Notes: generated by a model from the letters alone, not told the origin. A stretch of DNA of 64,000 nucleotides from Rhizobium redzepovicii (GCF_019793435.1 NZ_JAILYH010000022.1:40255-104254); one strand, 5' to 3'; shown: positions 1 to 9,250, numbered from the stretch's first letter. A program made the numbers and translations.

Positions 1-581
1 TTCTTCCAGACCGAGGCGATGGTGACCAGCAACTGCGCATCGAACGGACGCCGGTTCGGATCCCATTCGAGACCGAGCCCATGCAGGAATTGCGCAATAG
101 GCCCAACCGCAGGATTGAACAGGAAGGCCCAGATCACCCCTGAGATCACGGGGGCGATCGCATAAGGCAGCAGGATGATGCTTTTATAGATCCCCCTTCC
201 CTTGATCACGAAATCGGTCGCGAAGGCAAACAGGCCGGCAAGCAGAAGCGTTGCGGCATTCTGCGCGACGGTGAACCACAGCGTGAACAGCGCGCTTCCG
301 CGATATTCCGGACTGGCGAACAGATTGTAGAAATTCTCCAACCCGACGAAAATCTGCGTGCCGCCGAAGGGATCGACCTGAACGAAGGCCAGCGACAGCG
401 CCTTGTAGGATGGGATGAAAAAGAAGAACAGGAGGATCAGCAGTTGCGGCGCGACCAAGCCGAAGGCGAGCCAGGGCTTGTTGAAATGAGCCGACTTCAA
501 CCCGGGCTCCGAGGGCTGCGCGCTCCTCCGGCCTGTCGACAGAATATCCGGGATGCGAAGGCGCCCGGCGGCGCCCCCCAT
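1..581 (-). CDS. ugpA: ABC transporter permease, UgpA-like (partial, C-terminal part outside window)
   Basis: The minus-strand frame from the ATG at 581 stays open to the left edge, so about 193 N-terminal residues are visible. After a roughly 35-residue polar segment come hydrophobic membrane spans (KPWLAFGLVAPQLLILLFFF and others) and the LENFYNLF and SIILLPYAIAPVISGVIWAF stretches typical of MalF/UgpA-type permeases. The EAA loop that contacts the ATPase would lie beyond the edge. It starts 13 bp after the binding-protein stop, so the two are one transcript. Assignment to the glycerol-3-phosphate branch rests on the binding protein and on overall resemblance; another sugar-phosphate or polyol substrate is possible. 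Confidence 0.8.
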   Translation of the reverse strand, partial: MGGAAGRLRIPDILSTGRRSAQPSEPGLKSAHFNKPWLAFGLVAPQLLILLFFFFIPSYKALSLAFVQVDPFGGTQIFVGLENFYNLFASPEYRGSALFTLWFTVAQNAATLLLAGLFAFATDFVIKGRGIYKSIILLPYAIAPVISGVIWAFLFNPAVGPIAQFLHGLGLEWDPNRRPFDAQLLVTIASVWK

Positions 582-594
582 CTTTCCGAAGGTT

Positions 595-1953
595 CTACTT
601 TGCTGCATGAAGCTGCTCATACTGGCGAAGGATCAGGTTTCCGCGGGCCGCCGCTGCATCCAGCGCCTGCTGCGGTGTCTTCTGGCCGGTCCACACACCC
701 TGGATCTCTTCCACCAGAAGCGCCATCGACTGGTTATGATTGCCGAAGCGGAAGCCGCGCGAATTGTCGGTCGGCGTGCCCCGGGTGAGCTGGAGAATGG
801 CGATTTCGCGAGTCGGGTGATCCTTGAAATAGCCTTCGGACTTGGCCTGCTCATAGGCGGCGTTGGTGACCGGCACATAGCCGGTCTGCTTGCTCCACCA
901 GACCTGCGTCTTCGGCGAAGCGAGGAAGTTCAAGAAGGCGGCAGCACCCGCATATTCTTCCTCGGACTTGCCTTTCAGGACCCAGAGCGCGCCGCCGCCG
1001 ATGGTGCTGTTCTTCGGCTCGATGCCTTCTTCATGTGGCAGGAACGTTGCGCTCCAATTGAATTTTGCACCGCTCTCGACGGCGGCATGCGCCGCTGTGG
1101 AGGCCACATAGGTCGAGCAGGTTCCAGACGTGAACAACTGGTCGGGCGAGAGGCCCTGGCCGGCGATCTGCAGGATGCCGGCGTCGAGCCACGTCTTCAG
1201 GCGCGTCACCTGACCGACGACCAGCGGGCTCTTGTTGAAGATGAACTCGGTATCGAGACCGCCGAAACCATTCGCCTTGGTGCCGTAAGGCTGGTCCTGG
1301 ATCGCCGCGTAGTTTTCGATCAGGCTCCAGTAGAAATCGTTTGCGAGCGCCATCTGGCATTTTGAGACGCCCTTCTCCTTGATGGCGCCAAGCTGCTTGT
1401 CGAGTTCCTGCCAGGTCTCGCCCGGCTTGTCGAAGCCGGCCGCCTTGAAGTGATCGGCATTGTACCAGAAAATCGGCGTCGAGCTGTTGAAGGGCATCGC
1501 CGCCGGTTTGCCGTCGACGAGATAGAAGCCGGCCACGGGAGCGAGGAAGTCGTTCCAGTCGATCTTGTAACCTTCCTTCTCCATGAGTTCCGGCACCGGA
1601 ATGACGGCGCCGGAATTGTACATGGTGAGGAAACCTCGCTCGGCAGCCTGGATCAGAACCGGCTGCTGGTGGACGCGGTAGGCGGCCACCATCGCCGCCA
1701 TGGTCTCCTCGTAATTGCCTTTGCCGATGCCGACGACCTCGTATTTGTCCTGCGAGGCGTTGAAGTCGGCAATCAGCTTGTTGGTGATCTCGGCGAGCCG
1801 ACCGCCGGCCGCATTCCACCATTCGATCTTGATGCGATCGGCCGCGCCGGCGTCGCCAGCATTGGCCAATCCGAGCGTCACCAGTGCAGCACCCGCCGCG
1901 AACGACCGGATCGTCCGCCCCATGCGGGCGCCTATCGAAGACTTTGCCGTCAT
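595..1953 (-). CDS. ugpB: ABC transporter periplasmic substrate-binding protein, UgpB-like
   Basis: A 452-residue family-1 extracellular solute-binding protein. It opens with a basic N-terminus and an Ala-rich hydrophobic signal peptide ending near AGDAGAAD (about residue 38). The body has the IEWWNAAGG opening, an FNSSTPIFWYNADHFKAAG segment, and the GGGALWVLKG and RGFRFGNHNQ stretches characteristic of UgpB-like glycerol-3-phosphate binding proteins. It would capture the ligand in the periplasm for the permease just downstream. The ATPase is divergent (2104), so the 150-bp gap between them probably holds control elements for the whole transporter. The family is clear. The exact ligand is not, since the neighbouring regulator is a sugar-type SorC protein. 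Confidence 0.85.
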   Translation of the reverse strand: MTAKSSIGARMGRTIRSFAAGAALVTLGLANAGDAGAADRIKIEWWNAAGGRLAEITNKLIADFNASQDKYEVVGIGKGNYEETMAAMVAAYRVHQQPVLIQAAERGFLTMYNSGAVIPVPELMEKEGYKIDWNDFLAPVAGFYLVDGKPAAMPFNSSTPIFWYNADHFKAAGFDKPGETWQELDKQLGAIKEKGVSKCQMALANDFYWSLIENYAAIQDQPYGTKANGFGGLDTEFIFNKSPLVVGQVTRLKTWLDAGILQIAGQGLSPDQLFTSGTCSTYVASTAAHAAVESGAKFNWSATFLPHEEGIEPKNSTIGGGALWVLKGKSEEEYAGAAAFLNFLASPKTQVWWSKQTGYVPVTNAAYEQAKSEGYFKDHPTREIAILQLTRGTPTDNSRGFRFGNHNQSMALLVEEIQGVWTGQKTPQQALDAAAARGNLILRQYEQLHAAK

Positions 1954-2047
1954 TTCGTTTTCCTCTCCATTGCCGTTATTCGCCGACCGGCGCGCTCAGC
2001 GCCGATCAACCCCTCCCAGAGTGGCGATAAACAAGGTTGGGGTTACT

Positions 2048-2079
2048 TGTTACAAATGTCAATAGCGTGTTACAAATGT
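2048..2079. promoter_or_regulatory. Two direct repeats upstream of the ABC ATPase gene (putative operator)
   Basis: TGTTACAAATGT occurs twice, at 2048-2059 and 2068-2079, exactly 20 bp apart (about two helical turns), in the gap between the divergent ugpB-like and ugpC-like genes. Spacing and position suit a multimeric regulator. The SorC-family protein encoded at 3232 is the obvious candidate, but that is inference. Confidence 0.45.
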
Positions 2080-2103
2080 ATGACGACACCTGAGGAGGAT
2101 GCC

Positions 2104-3138
2104 ATGGCAGCTATCGAACTGATCGATTTGAAGAAGAATTACGGCGCGGTTCCCGCGGTAAAAGGGATCAATCTCAGCGTCGCCGACGGCGAAATGATCG
2201 TGCTGGTCGGGCCTTCGGGATGCGGGAAATCGACCCTGCTGCGGATGATTGCCGGCCTTGAGGCCATCAGCTCCGGCCATCTCAGGATCGCAGGCAGCGA
2301 TGTCGGCCATGTCGATCCGGCCGACCGCAACATCGCCATGGTATTCCAGAACTACGCGCTCTATCCGCACATGACTGTCCGTCAGAATCTCGAATACGGG
2401 CTCAAGAACCGCCGCGTGCCGCGTGACGAGATCGACCGGCGGATCGCCAGCGCCGCCGGCATCCTGGAAATCGGCGACTTCCTCGAGCGGCGCCCCCGCC
2501 AGCTGTCGGGCGGGCAGCGCCAGCGCGTTGCCATGGGCCGCGCCATCGTCCGCGATCCCGCCGCCTTTCTGTTCGACGAACCTTTGTCCAATCTCGATGC
2601 GAAGCTGCGCGTACAAATGCGCGTCGAAATCCGCAGGCTGCAGCGGCAGCTCAAGACCACGAGCCTCTATGTGACGCACGACCAGCTCGAGGCCATGACG
2701 CTCGCCGACAGGCTGGTCGTCATGAATGGCGGCCGGATCGAGCAGATCGGGACACCGATCGAGGTCTATCGCCGTCCCGAGACCGTCTTCGTTGCCGGCT
2801 TCATCGGTTCTCCGCCGATGAACCTTGTCGATCTCGACGAGCTGGGACCCTGTAACCTGGCACTTCCCAGAGACACGGATCTTTTAGGTATCAGGCCGAG
2901 TGCGATCAACCTCGGTGATGGGGCAGCACATGACCTCCGGTTCGACGCCAATGTCGAATTGATCGAAACCGTCGGTGACGAGAACAATGTCCACCTGCGC
3001 ATCGATGGCAGCGACAAGCGCATCGTGGCGAGCGTTTCCACCGATCGACGCCTGCAGGAAGGCGATCGTACTTCGTGCCATGTAAGAAGGGACGGTTTGC
3101 ATCCGTTCAACAGGACGACTGGGCGGCGAACCGATTGA
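2104..3138 (+). CDS. ugpC: ABC transporter ATP-binding protein, UgpC/MalK-like
   Basis: A 344-residue ATPase of the CUT1 importer class. Visible motifs are Walker A GPSGCGKST (about residues 37-45), the Q-loop FQNYALYPH, the signature LSGGQRQRVAMGRA, Walker B AFLFDEPLSNLDA and the H-switch YVTHDQLEAM. The C-terminal third is an OB-like regulatory domain. FIGSPPMN matches the UgpC/MalK boundary between the domains. The start at 2104 follows a strong GAGGAGG; an in-frame ATG at 2080 is less well placed. It would energise the permease and binding-protein pair on the other strand. The SorC regulator gene follows after about 90 bp in the same direction. Confidence 0.88.
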   Translation: MAAIELIDLKKNYGAVPAVKGINLSVADGEMIVLVGPSGCGKSTLLRMIAGLEAISSGHLRIAGSDVGHVDPADRNIAMVFQNYALYPHMTVRQNLEYGLKNRRVPRDEIDRRIASAAGILEIGDFLERRPRQLSGGQRQRVAMGRAIVRDPAAFLFDEPLSNLDAKLRVQMRVEIRRLQRQLKTTSLYVTHDQLEAMTLADRLVVMNGGRIEQIGTPIEVYRRPETVFVAGFIGSPPMNLVDLDELGPCNLALPRDTDLLGIRPSAINLGDGAAHDLRFDANVELIETVGDENNVHLRIDGSDKRIVASVSTDRRLQEGDRTSCHVRRDGLHPFNRTTGRRTD

Positions 3139-3231
3139 GGGGAGTGAAGCAGATGACGATTGCCCCTTGCGATTGACAAGCGTCAGGGATTTGAGATCCA
3201 TGGCCATCGAATTGGAGGCGCAGATTATTGC

Positions 3232-4236
3232 ATGTCACAGAACAGAGGTGCTTCTTTCCAACCGATGGCGCTCCCCGACGAGCAGATGCAGGTGCGCGTG
3301 GTCTGGCTCTATTACATGGAGGGACGCACCCAGGGTGAGATTGCAGAAGCGCTTTCGACCAACCGGCTTCGCGTCAACAAGATCATCGCCGAGGCGCGCC
3401 GGTCGGGCCTGGTGACGATCACCCTCAATTCCCGGCTGACCTCCTGTGTCGCCCTGGAACAGCAGCTGGCCATGGAATTCTCTCTCAATCGCGCGATCAT
3501 TGTACCGACACCTGAAGATGCGGATCTTATCCCTGTTCTGCTCGGCCAGGCGGCAGCCGATTATCTCGTGCAATTGCTGAACGGCGGCAACATCCGCGGC
3601 GTCGGCGTCGGTTGGGGAGCGACGCTCCGCGAAATGGTGCGTCATATGCCATCGCTGAGACGCCCTGATATTTGTGTCAATTCGGTCATGGGCGGGCTGA
3701 CCCACGGCATCGAAATCAATACTTTCGACATTGCGAGCGATCTTGCTCGGCAGCTTAACGCGGAATGTTCCTATCTTGCTGCGCCGATCTATGCCGGCAC
3801 GCCGGAGTCGCGCACGGCGATTATCAGGCAGGATGTCTTCGAGACGGCCTTTCGGCAGATCGAGGCCAATGACGTCATCGTGCTCAGCATCGGCGACATG
3901 ACCGAACGCTCGCTGCTAATGCGCTACGGCCTGCCGAGCAGCATCAATATCGAGGAGCTCGTCGCAGCCGGCGCCTGTGGAGATGTGCTCGGCCAGTTCG
4001 TCGACAAAACCGGGCGCCCGATCGAACATGCGATAAACAGATGCGCGATCGCTCCCGAGCTCGAAGCCCTGCGCGCCATTCCGAACGTCATCTTCGCGTC
4101 TGGCGGCCTGAACAAGGCGCAGGCTATTGCTGCTGTGCTGCTGTCGGGTCTGGGCAACGTGCTGATCTGCGATGAAGAGACGGCCCGGCAAGCACGACAG
4201 CTTGCGCTCGATCTCCGGGCGCGCAGCGGTTCATAG
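3232..4236 (+). CDS. SorC/DeoR-family sugar-binding transcriptional regulator
   Basis: A 334-residue regulator. The N-terminus holds a helix-turn-helix (RTQGEIAEALSTNRLRVNKIIAEARRSGLV), and the rest is the large sugar-phosphate-binding domain of the SorC family (GVGVGWGATLREM, VNSVMGGLTHG, ASGGLNKAQAIAAVL). I chose the ATG at 3232, preceded by GGAGG, because upstream residues in the same frame do not resemble the family. Such proteins bind a phosphorylated sugar or polyol and control transport operons. The adjacent divergent ABC importer is the likely target. The 3' end overlaps the convergent gene at 4231 by 6 bp. Confidence 0.88.
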   Translation: MSQNRGASFQPMALPDEQMQVRVVWLYYMEGRTQGEIAEALSTNRLRVNKIIAEARRSGLVTITLNSRLTSCVALEQQLAMEFSLNRAIIVPTPEDADLIPVLLGQAAADYLVQLLNGGNIRGVGVGWGATLREMVRHMPSLRRPDICVNSVMGGLTHGIEINTFDIASDLARQLNAECSYLAAPIYAGTPESRTAIIRQDVFETAFRQIEANDVIVLSIGDMTERSLLMRYGLPSSINIEELVAAGACGDVLGQFVDKTGRPIEHAINRCAIAPELEALRAIPNVIFASGGLNKAQAIAAVLLSGLGNVLICDEETARQARQLALDLRARSGS

Positions 4237-5916
4237 AGCCGTGGGGCAACCGGCGGGAACAGAGAGAGGCTCTGCCGGTGCCGCCTTGTCGATTGCGTAG
4301 AGCTTGGCGAAGCCGGCATCCTCGATCAGCGTCAGGCCGGCCGGCATCGCGGTGCCGACATACCGGTCGGGCATATCCGCATTGGCGACGAGGATGAAAT
4401 CGAAACGCCTGCGCCAGTCCGAGAGATAAGGCGCATAGTCTCTATATTCCTGCATCATGTCAGGGCATGAAAGCACGCCGATCGACACGAGATCGCCCTC
4501 GGGAACCGCGATCTCCGACCAAGGCGGCAGAACAGTGAGCGGCTGCTTGCCTTTGGCGGTGAACAACGTCGGCACGAAGGCATGCGAGAAGGGTACGGCA
4601 AGCGTCGGCAAATGCCGGAAGGTGTCCAGTCCCCAGGCAAAATGCCGGTTGGAATGGGCGATGTCGCCGACCATCTCGGGTTCGTGCCCTAGAGGCAGAA
4701 CAGCCGCGCCGGCCGGCACCTTTTTCAACACGGTCTCGACGGCATTGACGTCCCTCTGCGCCAGCCACCAGTTCCAACCGATCCAGCCGGTCCGGCCGAA
4801 AACCGCGAGATTGACGACAAGCGCCAGCAACAGCGCCTGCCGGCGCGTGAGATTGGCGAAGGGGCACACCATCGCCATGGCGACAAGCGCCGTCATGATC
4901 GGAAAGCGCCAGCTGATCCATCCGGTGTTGAGCATGTGGAGCGGTGCGACACAGGAAAGAAGCAGCAACCCGCAGGCCGCGACGGCAAGGCCCGCATGCA
5001 TACGGATGTCGCCTGCGCGAACGGCGCGCGTGCAGATGAGGATCAGCGGCAGAATCAGCAGGACATCCACCGCCGGGACATAGGTGGTGATGGCGGAAAA
5101 CAGGTTCATGACGATCAGGATGACGCCATCGTTCCAGACAAGGCCAAGGCCATCGCCGCCGGCGTTCGGCAAAGCGGTCGTGCGAAGATAGAGCGCGAGC
5201 GGCGGGAGGACGCAGGCGCCGATCGCCAGCGCCAAACGGCCGGCGAGCCTCATCAGCCCCGCCTTCGATCGCACGATGTCGAAACGCCAGGAAAATTCGA
5301 GACCGCAGACGATCGCCATATAGAAGCCGAGTGAGAAGATGTGCATCACAGTCAGCAGCAGCGCGGCGGCAAGTCGCCAGGCAAAAAGCAGAACCGGATT
5401 TCGGCGCTGCAGCCGCAGGTCGGCGCAGGCGAAGAACAAGGCCATGCCGAGGCCGATCTGGAAGTTGATGAAGCCGCCGATCATCGTGGCGCACCAGCCA
5501 AGCGACAGCATGGCGATCTGCCAGTAGTGCCGGCCGCCGAAAAGCGCCCGGTGCAGGCTGATCGCGCCAAGCGGCGGCAGCACGATCGCCAGGAAAAGCA
5601 AAGTCCGCGCCAACCTATCGGCGCCGACCAGCGGTCCTACCGAGATCGCCAGAAGATCGATCCCGACATTGGTGAAGGTGCGGTTCCAATCGATCGCATA
5701 GATCTCAGGAAACGGCCGTTCGCCGATCCCACCCGAAAGAAGCCAGATACGGGCGTAGTGATTTGCGTAGTCGAGAACCGGCGGAAAGCGGAACAGTGTC
5801 ACCAGGACCGCGGTGAGGACCACGAAAGCAATGATCGCGACCGTGGAATCCTGCCGGGCGGTCAAATCCTCAGGCCCGGCAGCCGCATGAACAGGTGCAG
5901 CAATCCGGTCCATCAT
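4231..5916 (-). CDS. Polytopic membrane protein, probable GtrB-partner (glycan or lipid modification)
   Basis: A 561-residue protein with about ten hydrophobic spans through its first two thirds (for example VAIIAFVVLTAVLVTLF and AAALLLTVMHIFSLGFYM) and a C-terminal soluble region. Layout and length resemble GT-C-type or uncharacterised membrane proteins placed next to polyprenyl-phosphate glycosyltransferases. No definitive catalytic motif was seen. Its start overlaps the stop of the glycosyltransferase gene (ATGA at 5913-5916), so the two are translationally coupled and probably act on the same glycan or lipid carrier. It could be the glycosyltransferase that uses the lipid-linked sugar made by its partner. 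Function is inferred from context only. Confidence 0.7.
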   Translation of the reverse strand: MMDRIAAPVHAAAGPEDLTARQDSTVAIIAFVVLTAVLVTLFRFPPVLDYANHYARIWLLSGGIGERPFPEIYAIDWNRTFTNVGIDLLAISVGPLVGADRLARTLLFLAIVLPPLGAISLHRALFGGRHYWQIAMLSLGWCATMIGGFINFQIGLGMALFFACADLRLQRRNPVLLFAWRLAAALLLTVMHIFSLGFYMAIVCGLEFSWRFDIVRSKAGLMRLAGRLALAIGACVLPPLALYLRTTALPNAGGDGLGLVWNDGVILIVMNLFSAITTYVPAVDVLLILPLILICTRAVRAGDIRMHAGLAVAACGLLLLSCVAPLHMLNTGWISWRFPIMTALVAMAMVCPFANLTRRQALLLALVVNLAVFGRTGWIGWNWWLAQRDVNAVETVLKKVPAGAAVLPLGHEPEMVGDIAHSNRHFAWGLDTFRHLPTLAVPFSHAFVPTLFTAKGKQPLTVLPPWSEIAVPEGDLVSIGVLSCPDMMQEYRDYAPYLSDWRRRFDFILVANADMPDRYVGTAMPAGLTLIEDAGFAKLYAIDKAAPAEPLSVPAGCPTAL

Positions 5917-6968
5917 CCGGTCCGGCTGTTCTTTTTCGAGCGCGCTTCGCCTGGTGCAAAGGCCGCATCCAATGCTGCGCGTTTGTCGCCGGCGCCCATC
6001 TCGGAAAAAGCGGTCGGCAGCTCGGCATGTTCGTTGCCGCGAAGGATCGTCTCGATCATGAACATCGGCCGCCGCTTGCTCTCCTGCACGAGACGGCCGA
6101 GATATTCACCGATGATGCCGATGCAGATCAGCTGGATGGCGCTGAAGGCGCTGACGGCGGCCATGATGGACGACCAGCCGGTGACCGTCTCGCCCTGCAG
6201 CCAGCGAATAAAGGTATAGACGAGCAGCGCCATCGCGACGCTGGCGCTGATCATGCCGAGCCATGTGGCGATGCGCAGCGGCGTCGTCGAAAAGCTGGTG
6301 ATCGCATCGAGCGCGAAATTGATCATCTTGCGCAGCGGATACTTCGTCGTGCCGGCAAAACGGGCGTCGCGCTCATAGGGCAGCGCCACCTGCCTGCCGC
6401 CGATCCAGCTGACCATGCCGCGGATGAAACGGTCGCGCTCCGGCATCGCCAGCAGTATATCGACGACGCGCCGGCGCATCAGCCGGAAATCTCCGGTATC
6501 GCGCGGGATGGTCACGGAAGCGAGCCTGGAGAGCGTGCGATAGAACAGCGAAGCGGTGGCGAGTTTGAACCAGCTTTCGCCCTCGCGGCGCGTGCGCTGG
6601 CCGTAAACGACATCGGCGCCGCGCTCCATGATCGGCATCATCATCAAAAGCAGCTCGGGCGGGTCCTGCAGGTCGGCGTCGATCAAAAGTACGCGCTCGC
6701 CCCGCGACGCGGAAAGGCCGGCCGTCGAGGCCAGTTGGTGGCCGTGATTGCGCAGGAGACGAACGCCGAGCACCTGCGGCAGCTTCGCCGCCAGATCCGA
6801 GATGATCTCCCAGGTGCCGTCGGACGAGCCGTCATCGACGAGGATGAGCTCAAAGCTGTCGCCGGCAACGCTCTGCGCCGCGGCGGCAGCGCGGCGGCAG
6901 AACTCGCGCAGCCCCTCCTCCTCGTTGTGACAAGGCGCGACGATGGAAAGAGACGGTGCTTGCGTCAT
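5913..6968 (-). CDS. Family 2 glycosyltransferase, GtrB/DPM1-like
   Basis: A 351-residue GT2 enzyme. The N-terminal GT-A fold is evident from IVAPCHNEEEGL, LILVDDGSSDGTW and the metal-binding DADLQDPPE, followed by DTGDFRLMRR and the QRTRREGESWFK acceptor region. Two C-terminal transmembrane spans (around IATWLGMISASVAMALLVYTF and SAIQLICIGIIGEYLGRL) match the GtrB / ArnC / dolichol-phosphate-mannose-synthase group, which move a sugar from a nucleotide donor to undecaprenyl phosphate at the inner membrane. It is coupled to the downstream polytopic protein. The sugar cannot be deduced. Confidence 0.88.
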   Translation of the reverse strand: MTQAPSLSIVAPCHNEEEGLREFCRRAAAAAQSVAGDSFELILVDDGSSDGTWEIISDLAAKLPQVLGVRLLRNHGHQLASTAGLSASRGERVLLIDADLQDPPELLLMMMPIMERGADVVYGQRTRREGESWFKLATASLFYRTLSRLASVTIPRDTGDFRLMRRRVVDILLAMPERDRFIRGMVSWIGGRQVALPYERDARFAGTTKYPLRKMINFALDAITSFSTTPLRIATWLGMISASVAMALLVYTFIRWLQGETVTGWSSIMAAVSAFSAIQLICIGIIGEYLGRLVQESKRRPMFMIETILRGNEHAELPTAFSEMGAGDKRAALDAAFAPGEARSKKNSRTG

Positions 6969-7067
6969 GCGGACGGCGGTGCCTGCTTGATTGATCGCGC
7001 CAGCCTAGCCCGGAAACGTCAAACATCCTTTAATGACCGGATGGCGGCCGCCGAAGGTCCTTGAATA

Positions 7068-7976
7068 CTATTCCGCCGCCATGATCTCGCGCCCGCCATC
7101 GACATCGCGGGCGGGCGAGGCTCCATAAAGGCGGCTGTATTCGCGGCTGAACTGCGACGGGCTCTGATAGCCGACGCGGTGGCCGGCGGTGCCGGCGTCG
7201 AGCCGCTCGACGAACATCAGCCGGCGTGCTTCATGCAGGCGAAGCTGCTTTTGATACTGCACCGGCGTCATCGCCGTGACCGATTTGAAGTGATGATGGA
7301 AGGACGAGACGCTCATGTTGACGCGGTCGGCAAGGTCTTCGATGCGCAGCGGCCGCGCGAAATTCTCCTTCAGCCAGGCGACGGCGCGCGCGATCCTGTT
7401 GCTGTGGCTGTCTGACGTGGCGATGTTGATCAGCCGGGCGCCATGCGGCCCGGTCAGCACCCGGTAGAGGATTTCCTGCTCGATCAGTGGCGCCATGGCG
7501 GGAATGTCGCCTGGACGATCGAGCAAGCGCAGCAGGCGGACGGCGGCATCCATCAGTTCCGGCGGCGCCACGTTCACCACCATGCCGCGCTGCCCGTCGG
7601 TATGGGCGGCCGGACGCGGAATATCGATGCGGCTGAGCAGCTCCAAAAGCTTTTCGGAATCGATTGCCAGCCCCAGGCAGAGATGCGGAACCTCGGGGCT
7701 TGCCTCCGTGACCCGCCAGGCGACGGGCAGGTCGAGCGAGGTCAGCAGATAATCCCCCGTCCCGTAGCTGATCTGTTCCGTGCCGAGCTGAAGGCTCTTG
7801 GCTCCCTGTAGCACGAAGGCAAAACAGGGCCGGTAGCTGCTGTGCAAGGGATCGCTGGGCTTGGACCGGCGGCTGACATGAAGATTGCCGATTGAAGTGG
7901 AGAACTCACCGTCGTGAGGCGCAAAGCGCATCGCGATATCGACGATCTCCTGATAGGGGCTGAAGGGCAAAGTCAT
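7068..7976 (-). CDS. AraC-family transcriptional regulator (AraC_N type)
   Basis: A 302-residue regulator with an N-terminal cupin-like AraC_N domain (FSTSIGNLHVSRRSKPSDPLHSSYRPCFAFVLQG) and a C-terminal double helix-turn-helix (RIEDLADRVNMSVSSFHHHFKSVTAMTPVQYQKQLRLHEAR...VGYQSPSQFSREYSRLYG). This subfamily is usually divergent from an oxidoreductase it activates. Here the divergent neighbour is the zinc alcohol dehydrogenase at 8195, across a 218-bp gap that contains a tandem repeat right before this start codon. The effector is not known. Confidence 0.9.
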   Translation of the reverse strand: MTLPFSPYQEIVDIAMRFAPHDGEFSTSIGNLHVSRRSKPSDPLHSSYRPCFAFVLQGAKSLQLGTEQISYGTGDYLLTSLDLPVAWRVTEASPEVPHLCLGLAIDSEKLLELLSRIDIPRPAAHTDGQRGMVVNVAPPELMDAAVRLLRLLDRPGDIPAMAPLIEQEILYRVLTGPHGARLINIATSDSHSNRIARAVAWLKENFARPLRIEDLADRVNMSVSSFHHHFKSVTAMTPVQYQKQLRLHEARRLMFVERLDAGTAGHRVGYQSPSQFSREYSRLYGASPARDVDGGREIMAAE

Positions 7977-7989
7977 GCTGCAACTCTCT

Positions 7990-8018
7990 CTGTCAGCTGT
8001 CTGACTGTCAGCTGTCTG
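7990..8018. promoter_or_regulatory. Tandem 14-bp repeat before the AraC gene (putative operator)
   Basis: CTGTCAGCTGTCTG occurs at 7990-8003 and again at 8005-8018, a 15-bp period, starting 14 bp before the araC-type start codon on the minus strand and within the gap shared with the adh gene. AraC proteins often bind direct repeats, so an autoregulatory site is plausible. A chance duplication is also possible. Confidence 0.4.
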
Positions 8019-8194
8019 GCGCGGGCGATACCGCCCTTATCTAGAGTGTCTTTGCCATTTCGCAAACAGGCGGGTGCCCGACTTTTGCAGGATCGTGCAA
8101 GAAGCTGAGAGGATCGCTCTAACGCCCTCGCTAACATCCGGGCAATAGTCTGCCATCCCGCTCAACCCCTCCCAACCCCAAAAGGAAGCTTCAG

Positions 8195-9241
8195 ATGGCT
8201 ATCGCAAAAGGCTATGCCGCAACCGACGCGTCGCAACCGCTGACCCCCTTCACCTTCGAGCGCCGCGAACCCAATGATGGCGACGTCGTTATCGCAGTTC
8301 AATATTGCGGCGTCTGCCACTCCGACATTCACCAGGCCCGCAACGAGTGGGGCAATTCCATCTTCCCGATGGTACCGGGCCACGAGGTCGCCGGCGTCGT
8401 TTCCGCCGTCGGCTCCAAGGTCACGAAATTCAAGGTCGGCGACCGCGTCGGCGTCGGCTGCTTCGTCGATTCCTGCGTGGGCTGCGCCACGCGTGACCTG
8501 GATTACGAGCACTACATGCCGGGCCTCGTCCCGACCTATAACGGCTATGAAGCCGACGGCGCGACCCCGACCTTCGGCGGCTACTCCGACACGATCGTCG
8601 TCAAGGAAGGTTATGTGCTGCGCTTCCCCGACAATATTCCGCTCGATACCGGCGCCCCGCTGCTTTGCGCCGGTATCACGCTTTATTCGCCGCTCGCGCA
8701 TTGGAAAGCCGGTCCCGGCAAGAAGATCGCGATCGTCGGCATGGGCGGTCTCGGCCATATGGGTGTGAAGATCGGTGCTGCCATGGGCGCCGACATCACC
8801 GTGCTCTCCCAATCTCTGTCGAAGAAGGAAGACGGCCTCAAGCTCGGCGCCAAGGACTATTATGCAACGAGCGACGCAGAGACTTTCACCAAGCTCGCCG
8901 GCACCTTCGACCTGATCATCAACACGGTCGGCACCACAATCGACTGGAACGCCTATCTCAACCTGCTGAAGTCTGACGGCACGATGGTTCTGGTCGGCGT
9001 TCCCGAACACCCGGTACCGGTGCACGCCTTCTCGGTCATCGGCGGGCGCAAGAGCCTGGCGGGCTCGATGATCGGCTCGATCAAAGAAACCCAGGAAATG
9101 CTCGACTTCTGCGGCAAGCACAACATCGTCTCCGAGATCGAGAAGATCGACATCCAGAATATCAACGAAGCCTATGAGCGGGTCGTCAAGAGCGACGTCC
9201 GCTACCGCTTCGTCATCGATATTGCCTCGCTGTCGGCTTGA
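8195..9241 (+). CDS. Zinc-dependent NAD(P)-linked alcohol dehydrogenase (YahK/CAD-like)
   Basis: A 348-residue medium-chain dehydrogenase. The catalytic zinc site is visible in CGVCHSDIHQARNEWG and in GHEVAGVVSAVGSKV. The structural zinc loop is atypical (CFVDSCVGCATRDLDYEHYMPG), as in the cinnamyl-alcohol-dehydrogenase / YahK group, and the Rossmann motif is GMGGLGHMGVKIGAAMG. These enzymes reduce aldehydes to alcohols, usually with NADPH. An AAGGAAG ribosome-binding site precedes the start, and a clear terminator follows the stop, so it is monocistronic. The divergent AraC gene probably controls it. Confidence 0.92.
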   Translation: MAIAKGYAATDASQPLTPFTFERREPNDGDVVIAVQYCGVCHSDIHQARNEWGNSIFPMVPGHEVAGVVSAVGSKVTKFKVGDRVGVGCFVDSCVGCATRDLDYEHYMPGLVPTYNGYEADGATPTFGGYSDTIVVKEGYVLRFPDNIPLDTGAPLLCAGITLYSPLAHWKAGPGKKIAIVGMGGLGHMGVKIGAAMGADITVLSQSLSKKEDGLKLGAKDYYATSDAETFTKLAGTFDLIINTVGTTIDWNAYLNLLKSDGTMVLVGVPEHPVPVHAFSVIGGRKSLAGSMIGSIKETQEMLDFCGKHNIVSEIEKIDIQNINEAYERVVKSDVRYRFVIDIASLSA

Positions 9242-9250
9242 GGAATGAAA

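Noticed and set aside
1450..2103. Long open extension upstream of the ABC ATPase gene
   Set aside because: It is antisense to the binding-protein gene and ends at a well-placed GAGGAGG and ATG at 2104; an artefact of high GC.
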